From Trichobilharzia regenti (taxonomy: Eukaryota > Platyhelminthes > Trematoda > Strigeidida > Schistosomatidae): 64,000 bases of DNA. A program made the translations under genes and the position numbers. The stretch is from positions 87,824,984-87,888,983 of the forward strand of contig OX235265.1 in assembly GCA_944472135.2 (NCBI GenBank), in the 5' to 3' direction. The notes under the pieces were generated by a model, which was not told where the DNA came from, searched no databases, and worked only from the letters and a program-made list of their open reading frames with translations. How positions within the stretch are numbered: position 1 is the stretch's first letter; every line of letters starts with the position of its first letter. Of the stretch, positions 56,561-64,000 are shown piece after piece.

Positions 56561-57089
56561 GATAATGTGTGTTGTTGTAATGCAAAAAATCTGGACAGCT
56601 CAAATATTGTGCTGGTCATATTAAATAAGGGTTAAAATTAGCTTCATTTACTAGTAACTGTGTACGTGTGTTTGACTGCCTTGTGGGCAAATGGAAATAC
56701 TTAATCGTTGATATGATTTTCACTAAGAGTAAATTACAGGTCCAGGAAGACAGTATCTCTTTAACGTTTTGCAAATATCCTCAACTGTTTTAGATAGATA
56801 ATGTAGCCATAAGTGTAGAAGAAGTCGCCTAAGTTAAGTGGAGCAGAATTTATATGAGATTGTAACAAAAGAGGATAGAAAGATGCATAAGGTGTAATTA
56901 ACACGAAATCAGTCTTGCCCATGATTCCTGTATCATAGATAGCACTGGAGCTGAACTACTTTGGATTATGCCATTTTTTTTCTGACCATTCCTAGTATTC
57001 ACACATCGTGTTATTTTTCTTAAAAGACATTTCGTCTAATCTTCTATGTAAGGAAGTTAAGACAGTGTAGCATCACCAAGTCTCTAATT

Positions 57090-57590
57090 TGACAGTTTGT
57101 TAATTCTGTATTCCCATCAACCCTTAATCTTTACTGGGCTAGTCAAGAAAGACTTTGTTACACCGAGAAGGGCACTAAATGCTCCTGATAAGGTGATTGA
57201 TGTAACACTTAACCAAATTGTTAATACTGTTGTAGACAGACGCATAAAGCAACCTCTCTATATAAATAACTCCCCCCTCATTTCTTATCAAGTAAGATCA
57301 GAAGCAATTATGAATAACTTTATGTTCAAACGACTAGGTACAAAGACGCTGCGATACTTTATTTGGCACTCATTTTACACGATGAGAAAAGTATAAGGCA
57401 TGAAACTATTGACTTAACGAGAAACATTGAGTTGACTATTTCCTCTCGTACGAGTGTGTAATGTAAAAAGAGAAAATTAGATGCAGTACTGTATTACATG
57501 CTGTAAATTCCACATTGTATCAAAACGTACTGTTTGAAATAAAGCTACAAATATTATTATTATTATTATTATTAATAATAATTACCATTC
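57090..57590 (+). mobile_element. Second LINE family, 3' fragment
   Basis: Frames match LKKDYTLLRRMLK and LSQLVNILVDRH of the full copy (here VKKDFVTPRRALN and LNQIVNTVVDRR). The 3' end GAAATAAAGCTACAAATATT is followed by ATT repeats at about 57551-57572. Confidence 0.75.
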
Positions 57591-57858
57591 TAATAATTAA
57601 ATAACCCCCTCAGTATACTGTGCAATTCGAGCTAATACTGGGAAGATGTTACTGTACAATAAATAAGTAGTGCAATGTTCAGCCCCCCCGCCCCCCGCCC
57701 TAGCTGTCATACAGCATATCATCCGCTAACTATCAATTTTAAACATTCAGCATATCATGGCTTAAACCATAGAATAGAGGATAATGTTTTTATATCTGCC
57801 TATCAATCAAATTATATTTGTCAAAATCTCAGAGAAATTGAAATGATTAATTCCAACG

Positions 57859-57891
57859 TTTCGTTCGGCAATCTGGTCCGAACTTCTTCAG
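57859..57891 (-). ncRNA. Hammerhead-like hairpin, minus strand
   Basis: On minus: CTGAAGA, one A, GTTCGG..CCGAAC (6-bp stem II), GAAA, then CGTTGG. Core elements of a hammerhead with one extra base before stem II. Stem I was not identified. Similar motifs occur at ends of Penelope-like elements. Confidence 0.4.
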
Positions 57892-58206
57892 GGAAATTGA
57901 TCGAAATTAACCTAACAGAGATTTGTATATAAATGGAACATCTCTTGTTTTTGAAACTTTATCCAATCATGAGTCATGAAACAGGCATCAACATGTACAA
58001 TAAGCAAAATTCTATGAACTGTGATCAAAATTTGACCTGAGACTTTCAAAATCAGTCTACTTTCAATTAAATTTCTGATTTTCCCGTCGATTGATTAGAC
58101 CGAAGTGCTTGGTCTCAGGTTGACAGGTTGGCTTTTTGTGCAGATGCTTCGACGATGTCTGGGCATTTAGTTAGTATTTACCTGGTGGATGGTGACTAGC
58201 AGTGGA

Positions 58207-58251
58207 ATCCAGGATGCACATTTCGTGCTATTTGGGGCTCGTCAGTTGGAT
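58207..58251 (-). ncRNA. Hammerhead ribozyme (Smalpha type), minus strand
   Basis: On minus: ATCCAA, CTGACGA, GCCCCAAATAGCAC, GAAA, TGTGCATC, CTGGAT. Core intact; stem I has a mismatch beside the core and stem II is weakened. It faces the plus-strand copy at 58426-58470 across the tRNA-like block. Confidence 0.65.
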
Positions 58252-58425
58252 GTACCCGTATTTCTCAGTGAGCGATGATGTTCCCACTGAGGCTCGAACC
58301 CGTTGCACAAGAGGTGGCTCTCATGGCCCAAGTGGTCTAGTAGATAACGCTTTGGCGTTTGAAACTATGGACAATGGGTTTGAGCCTCGGTGAGAACATC
58401 ATCGCTCACTGAAAAACGCAGATAT

Positions 58426-58470
58426 ATCCAGCTGACGAGCCCCAAATAGGACGAAAAGCGCATCCTGGAT
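58426..58470 (+). ncRNA. Hammerhead ribozyme (Smalpha type), plus strand
   Basis: Stem I ATCCAG with CTGGAT (58426-58431 and 58465-58470), core CTGACGA (58432-58438), stem II GCCC..GGAC with one C-A mismatch, GAAA (58453-58456), short stem III region AGCGC and cleavage triplet ATC ending at 58464. All catalytic core positions fit the NUH and CUGANGA/GAAA rules, so self-cleavage after 58464 is plausible. Confidence 0.8.
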
Positions 58471-58549
58471 TCCACTTCTAGTCACCATCCACCAGTTAAA
58501 TATTAGTCCACTTTTGTTAAAATATATGTGTATATGTAGTATACAACGG

Positions 58550-58562
58550 TGTGTGTGTGTGT
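58550..58562. repeat. Short GT dinucleotide run
   Basis: About seven GT units in a region without genes. Confidence 0.7.
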
Positions 58563-58689
58563 ATGGGCGAACAGTCATGAAACATTTGTTATTCTCTCTA
58601 TAAAAAGACGTAGACAATCGGGAATTTTGACCAAGTATGACTAATTGTTAACACATATCCAATTTTTATTTATTAGTCAGGATTCGTTA

Positions 58690-59000
58690 TGCATCAGCTA
58701 ACATCACACCTTCACGTTTGTTCAAACTGTTGGGTTTCACCCATATATCCAAGGCTTCTACAGTCAGTCTTTCTTTATACGAACCAAAAGCTTTCTGTTG
58801 AACCTTAGTCTTATCAAAGTTGATTTTGTGTCCCGTTTTTCTATCGAGTGCAGTGCAATCGCTGATTTGTTTTCTAGCTTCTTTAAGTCTACAGAGGCCT
58901 TTGAAACCACCTTTAGATATTGTTTATGCTCTCTCACTCTTATATTCACCTGTCTGAGCATATGGTATATTATTTGGTTACCGTAATTAATTTCATATGA
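58690..59000 (-). mobile_element. PLE fragment, end of the GIY-YIG domain, minus strand
   Basis: Minus frames read NIRVREHKQYLKVVSKASVD, KLENKSAIALHSIE, then after a shift HKINFDKTKVQQKAFGSYKE and EALDIWVKPNSLNKREGV. This is the C-terminal pattern of PLE endonucleases (REHK..ALH..GH.I.F). Confidence 0.7.
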
Positions 59001-59102
59001 ATAAAGTATACGCAATAAGCAAAAGCAGGAAGCCACATTACAGTATGGCCATTTTTTATTATTCAGCTCAAAGTAATTGTGGGGAATTTGGACTAATTTC
59101 AT

Positions 59103-59560
59103 CTGTTAGATTTTCGTCACGAACGAACATCAGTTAGGGAGGCCATATCTAGGAGAACTGGATAGCTGTTTCGCCCTTCAAAAGTAACTTTCCAGGATCC
59201 AGCAGGGAGTGGGTCCGGGGCTTTCAAGCTGCGAGACCAAGCTCGTGGGCAATCCATCTACTCTGAATTGTAACTTTGTCAAGATGAAATAGGTGATTCT
59301 CGTAGGCATTGGTGAAGGAAGAGCTATATCGCCAGTAAGAATTCAAAGGAGGACGCTGAATCACAATCCAGGTGGATGAACTGCCTACGAGCTTGTTCTG
59401 TAACCTGAAAATCCCAGATTCAATCCCTAGAGGTGGTGTTGTGGATGTAAACTAATGAAGAGTCTGACCATAGGGCGAAACAGTCGTCCAGTGCTCCCAG
59501 ATGGCTTTCATTGGTCTCTCTAACTGATATTGGTGGTTCATGACGAAAATCTGACAACTG
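59103..59560. mobile_element. Foldback SINE family 1, diverged copy
   Basis: Left arm GAACTGGATAGCTGTTTCGC, right arm with CTAATGAAGAGTCTG and GGGCGAAACAGTCGTCCAGT. The middle differs from other copies. Directly followed at 59570-59640 by a short minus-strand end of the second LINE family (AACAGCTTTATTCTGAACG). Confidence 0.65.
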
Positions 59561-59640
59561 TAATTTTATAATAATAATAATAACAATAAGAATAGTAACA
59601 ATAACAGCTTTATTCTGAACGAAAAGTCTACACAATATCC

Positions 59641-62192
59641 CTAATTTTCATCGGATTTTACTAAATAATATTTTCTTCTCATTCAGGATCTTCAAGCAAA
59701 AGAGCAACCTAAAGGACATCATTTTGCTCACCACTTTCGATATGGAGGATAAAACAATACCTCATAGTGTTTATCTTTCACTACCGATGAATGCACAGCA
59801 TTAATTAGTTTGAAAGTCAGTTAAAAATGTGCGTGAGCGCATTTGATGACCAACGAATATTACTGAATGATCAAAACATCGACAAAATGGAGAAACTGTA
59901 ATGCAGTGTGTCTAACCGAAATTCAGGTAGCCTAGACATTCAAGCAGGCTGTCATCCTTTTTAACTGATATTGTTAGCTATTTTCGATGCTAAACTTTCA
60001 ACCAATTATCAGGAATTAACTTACACTTCACTCTCTGTACGGAGATTTGAAAAGTTATTTGTCAATCGTGATATACACATAGGTAGCTTTATTGATAACT
60101 TGTGGCATATGGCCGGTCACTGCCGCTGGATAATTTATCTGTCTTACAAGAAGGCATAAAAATCTGACCCTTTTTACATAGATGAAAAATGAGCACTTGA
60201 CTTGTTAACAGTGTAGCAACCAGTACCGGCGTGTTGTGGCATGAACCCTAGAAAATTCAAGTCAAGGTAACAATCAGTTCCAATACAAGTAGTCTAGAAG
60301 TTGTGAAAACACAAAAACAACCAATCACGTCCAGGGTCACCAGGAGAGATGTCTAATCAACTCGTGGAGAAATCTCAAAGCTCACTTCAACAAATTGAAA
60401 TATTCGCTGAAGATGTTGCCTAGTAGAGGGGCAATGAAAGCTTTGCAAATTAACTATCCAGCTTAGAAAAAACAGCCACATCAAAATCATCCACCTGAGC
60501 TACAAATGTTCTCCATCATTCAATAGAAAACAGTTTCCACCCTAAGTTCATTGAGTTACACACAGTCCGAAAATGGCCCTATGGCAGCGAAAAAATTATG
60601 TGCAATAAATTCTGTGGTACCGCTTAACAGTCATAAGATATTAAAATTTTCAGTTCGTCTCAACACTGCCAATATGCAGTTATACAGATCAGTAAATTCC
60701 CCAGCATAAAACGAAGACAGAAGAACAAGACTGGTTAACCAAAACTCAATTATTATCTGAGAATATTCCCAACAAGGTGAGCTCAAAAGTGTGTCAGTAA
60801 GAATCACACACGAAACCCTTCCCGCAGACAGTCCCAGGTTAAAATCCCTTGACTTTGCTCAAACAAAATTACAATCTTAAAACAACACATTACCAACCCT
60901 ATCACACAACCGTTAAAGAGGAGAATTTAAATTGTGGATTAGACAGGAACAAAGTCATCGGGTGATATTCAAACGTTAGAACACTAAATGATATTCAGCC
61001 TGGAAGAAGTGAGGAGAATAATTACAAAGTTAGCTGAAATATTCAAATAAGTATCAGTATGGTAGTTACATAGTTTGGCAGGGAATTCGCAAATAATTAT
61101 TCCATTACAGACAGTTTTCTAAAACCTGAAGGTGACTAACCTGAAGGTGCAAGCATAAATTTTCCACTGGTGGTGAAGAAATACTGTGTGTATCTGGATA
61201 GGAGAAATAGTTTAGTTCTACACTGTTATTTCACCCCGCTTAAATTACAACTGAACACGTCTAAAAACAACAGAAGTTATTCAAAGAGCCGCTATTAAGA
61301 CGCGTTTGGAGTAGTTCTTATGCTCATCGGTAACTAAATGTTAGTTATCATACCTGAAAAGGCTTAAGTATTGGTAAAAATTCTGTTGATTAGATGCTCA
61401 GCGTACTAATTAAGCTGAGTAAAACGACTCCACTGTGGGTTTTACTGTACTTCAGTTTTTCTAATGATCATCAAGGAATTCATACATAGTTCCGTAAAAA
61501 AACTTTGGCCTATTTTGATTTAACAGCAGAATTTCTGATCATCACAGTTAAGATAAAGATTCGAGTTGTAAAGAGAATATGAATTCTATCATGGTTGCCG
61601 ATGTGCCTAAATGATGACTACACATTTTTATGAAAGTTAAAGTCATCGGTTTTTCACCGACTGACCTCGAGTTAATTGTATTTTTAAAATAAAATGTCTC
61701 TTTCAGTCATAACAACTAAGTTGTCTACTGCGTCGTCTGATTTAGTACTTGTCACAATCGGATAGAAAACAACTATTATTTTTCAATAATGATAATAATT
61801 ATTGTATAAACAAACAAAATGGAATGATTCCAATTGTTATATACTGCAGTTTACGTGATCAGCAGTAATTACCAGATTTTATCCTTTTCAGATTTGCATG
61901 ATGTATTACATTAGAAGCAATTAGAGTGAATAATAATAATAACAATAATAATAATAAAGAGAATTGTATAAACCAACAACTCAGGACACAGACTCTCAAT
62001 AAAAACATTTATTTTGTTGATCTACTAACTAAGTCAAAATAAATCCTTTCAAATACTTATCATTTAATGAATATTGTCGTATTTTAAATGAATAAGATTG
62101 CATTCCAAAATTCCAAATGCATTAAGTGATGGGGAACACTGGACTTACGATGTATTCCAGAGTTAATAAAGTCCTGCTTCACAAGTGTTGTC
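59641..62192. other. Mostly featureless stretch with one hammerhead-like motif
   Basis: About 2.5 kb without coding motif or repeat match, apart from the ribozyme-like motif at 60407-60439 and an AAT microsatellite near 61930-61958. Confidence 0.4.
60407..60439 (+). ncRNA. Hammerhead-like hairpin, plus strand
   Basis: CTGAAGA, one T, GTTGCC..GGCAAT (6-bp stem II with one G-T), GAAA, then GCTTTGC. Same layout as 57859-57891 on a different background. No flanking element was recognised. Confidence 0.4.
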
Positions 62193-62625
62193 TTTGCAAG
62201 GATTTGATTGGTTACAGGATTTCATCAGCAACTGACATCAGTTAACCAACCATTGGAAATCCTGGTAGTACTGGGCAGCTGTTACGTCCTGGTTTGGGAC
62301 ACTTTATCAATGCTCACTCATCAAGTTACGAACCCAGACCCTTTCGAGTGTTAGGCTAAACATTCGTCCGTGAAACTGGCTAGTGATCGCGCTATATTGC
62401 ATATTGACAGAAGTTGGAATCCTTGCACTGGCCATTGGCTCGGGTACCAGTGGTTTAGTGGTCTACAAGCTCGCCTTGTAATAGGAAGGTCACGGATTCT
62501 AAACCTGTTGATGGGTGAGTATTGATGAAGAGTCTCAAACTATGACGGATCAGCTATCCAGTACTTTCAGCTGGTTTTCCAATGATTCTCTAGCTGATGT
62601 CAGCTAATGATCAAGTCCTAAACTG
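62193..62625. mobile_element. Foldback SINE family 1 copy
   Basis: Starts GTCTTTGCAAGGATTTGATT, left arm GTACTGGGCAGCTGTTACGT, tRNA-like block TACCAGTGGTTTAGTGGTC (as at 54.9 kb), right arm ATTGATGAAGAGTCTC. Closest to the 54.6-kb copy. Confidence 0.75.
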
Positions 62626-62689
62626 TATGATTCTGCAAGAAAAATTTAAATGCTGTTCCTCTTCAAAACAACTCAACTGATAGTTACTG

Positions 62690-62930
62690 TTTCAGTTGTT
62701 AGATTTTCATAATGAACCAGCGTCACTTAGAAACCACCTGGGAGCACTCCACAGCTGTATCTTCATAGTTTAGACCAGTGAATTCCAGCTTTGTCAACTA
62801 GTAATAGAGCGCTCCCCTCACCAATGCCTTTGATAAGCGTCCACCTCAATTTGACATGACGCACTCCACTGGTCACGGCCTACGTTTTCGCGCTCAGATG
62901 TCCGCTTAAATCTAACGGAAGCAAAACAAT
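62690..62930. mobile_element. Foldback SINE family 1, partial copy
   Basis: GCACTCCACAGCTGTATCTT and ACTGGTCACGGCCTACGTTT correspond to left arm and middle of the family. No right arm. Confidence 0.45.
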
Positions 62931-63009
62931 TTGAGATTTTATGTACAGAAATTCACGGAAGAAGTGCTGTTATTAATGTGTAAACATCTTTCCCACTTCA
63001 TGATTATGA

Positions 63010-63475
63010 TTAAAGCTTTGAAAAAACACTGATGACTGAAGATTTCGAATTTTTTTGGCATAACTGTCTAACTGTACTTAAGACAATTGCCTATTAAGTG
63101 AATGTCACTATTCCATAACGAAGATCAGACGGCCTGACAGAAAGGATAGACAACAAGGGATTCTGCCAACGAACAAACTAAAAACCTACCGCTCAATAAA
63201 TACCCGAAAAGAAATGCAAATAGATTGGGCATACGCTGGGAAGACTGCTGAGTGGTAATACACGTAATTCAGACCCTGGAGTGGAAGCCGAATGTGAACT
63301 AACCAGTAAGGCATTGGTCCAAGAGTAACATGAAGGAGATAGCGTGAGGAGGAGGCGAATGTCTATGGGCCATGGTGAAGCCATCCGAAAAGAAGAGCAA
63401 ATAACAGGGCGAAATGGAAATATTCTATTGAAGCTAAATGTTCCACTTGGAACCAAAGGAAATATTATTCATATA
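63010..63475 (+). mobile_element. RTE 3' fragment
   Basis: Matches the RTE C-terminal zone with many changes (ACGAAGATCAGACGGCCTGA, CCTGGAGTGGAAGCCGAATG) and the 3' end AATGTTCCACTTGGAACCAA. Decayed. Confidence 0.7.
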
Positions 63476-63649
63476 AATGAATGCTATATTTTTGAAAGTT
63501 TTATTTACAATTACAAGTCTCCAGACACCAAACACTCCAAACAGTAGAGGTCGTTGCAATTCGCTTAGAACAACCAGAGACCTGTGCAAAAAAGTAACAG
63601 ATCCAACCACTATTGCTACCTTGGTCTTCTGTGGAGCTCAAATATGAGT

Positions 63650-64000
63650 AAATTTTGTGTTACTTTCCTCAATTTATCTGATATCCAGTTTATTGTTATA
63701 TTGATACGTACTGTTGTTAGAATGTGAATTGAAATATTTATTATCCGCCTCTGATTTGACTGGTGGTAATAATATCTTCCATTTCTCTGGTATTTGCGTT
63801 GAGTCACTTGTATTGTATGTGTTGGGTCTAGACTTGATGAACAAGGATCAAGTAATCAACCTCTGTCTCTCCCCACCTGCCTATATTACCTTTTAGAATT
63901 TTAACTCTATCCCACCCTACTGTGTGGTTGTGTGTTAATGCATGCTGTGCATTTGTTGAGCTTTTTTCTAAATTACGTATTTTCGTGGGATCCATGATTC
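63650..64000 (-). mobile_element. PLE fragment, end of GIY-YIG domain, runs to the window edge
   Basis: The reverse complement matches the inner part of the short PLE at 41270-41500: AATTTAGAAAAAAGCTCAAC, GTTAAAATTCTAAAAGG, GGTTGATTACTTGATCC. Same PLE family, longer copy, cut by the window end. Confidence 0.75.

Larger units (their letters stand above)
58066..58500. mobile_element. Smalpha-type hammerhead SINE, inverted-pair copy
   Basis: A tRNA-like core (A-box TGGCCCAAGTGG at 58324-58335, B-box-like GGGTTTGAGCC at 58376-58386) lies between inverted arms of about 120 bp: 58180-58303 and 58377-58496. Each arm carries a hammerhead motif on its own strand, pointing outward. Smalpha SINEs with a hammerhead are known in schistosomes. 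The second, opposed hammerhead is the unusual part. Confidence 0.8.

Noticed and set aside
1..64000. CRISPR arrays, bacterial operons, rRNA
   Set aside because: No regularly spaced repeats of that kind, no operon-like gene packing and no rRNA-like sequence.

Overview
The window reads as nuclear DNA of a blood fluke (genus Schistosoma; species not determined). It is AT-rich and intron-rich, with one large host gene split by decayed retrotransposons of types known from schistosomes: CR1-like and RTE LINEs, Penelope-like elements (PLEs) with GIY-YIG endonuclease remnants, Smalpha-type hammerhead-ribozyme SINEs, tRNA-headed SINEs, solo LTRs and a Merlin transposase. I see no bacterial genes, rRNA, CRISPR array or credible functional tRNA gene.

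Host genes. The main gene is a leucine-rich-repeat protein on the + strand. I rebuilt it from ten phase-compatible exons between 15734 and 53531 (422 codons plus stop, AATAAA at 53566). Its first introns are tiny (41 and 73 nt) and later ones reach 16.4 kb and hold most of the mobile DNA. Two weaker host signals are a pair of candidate minus-strand exons near 14.2-14.5 kb and a broken intronless SERBP1/HABP4-like copy at 33.6-34.6 kb.

Layout. 1-3.1 kb: decayed CR1-type LINE on the minus strand. 4.1-4.5 kb: foldback family 3. 6.4-7.7 kb: RTE remnant, followed by a near-complete CR1-type LINE (7.75-12.97 kb) with a PHD-finger ORF1 and an unbroken endonuclease/reverse transcriptase ORF2. 13-15.7 kb: mostly featureless. 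15.7-53.5 kb: the LRR gene. Its introns carry RTE remnants with two nested solo LTRs, an LTR-like repeat pair, PLE fragments (one head-to-head inverted pair, one short element with perfect 11-bp target duplications), tRNA/RTE SINEs, a second CR1/jockey-type LINE (43.4-46.8 kb) and a nearly intact RTE (50.2-53.4 kb) lying directly against the last exon's polypyrimidine tract. 53.6-54.2 kb: Merlin remnant. 54.5-64 kb: foldback SINEs, LINE tails, PLE fragments and a well-preserved Smalpha hammerhead pair.

How the parts relate. The LINEs are the likely source of machinery for the SINEs: one SINE family carries RTE-like 5' leader and 3' tail around a tRNA-like head. Three foldback families share one plan, a tRNA-like core flanked by inverted hammerhead or hammerhead-like folds. 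This is the most unusual theme of the window. All similarities are judged by eye; no database search or folding program was run.
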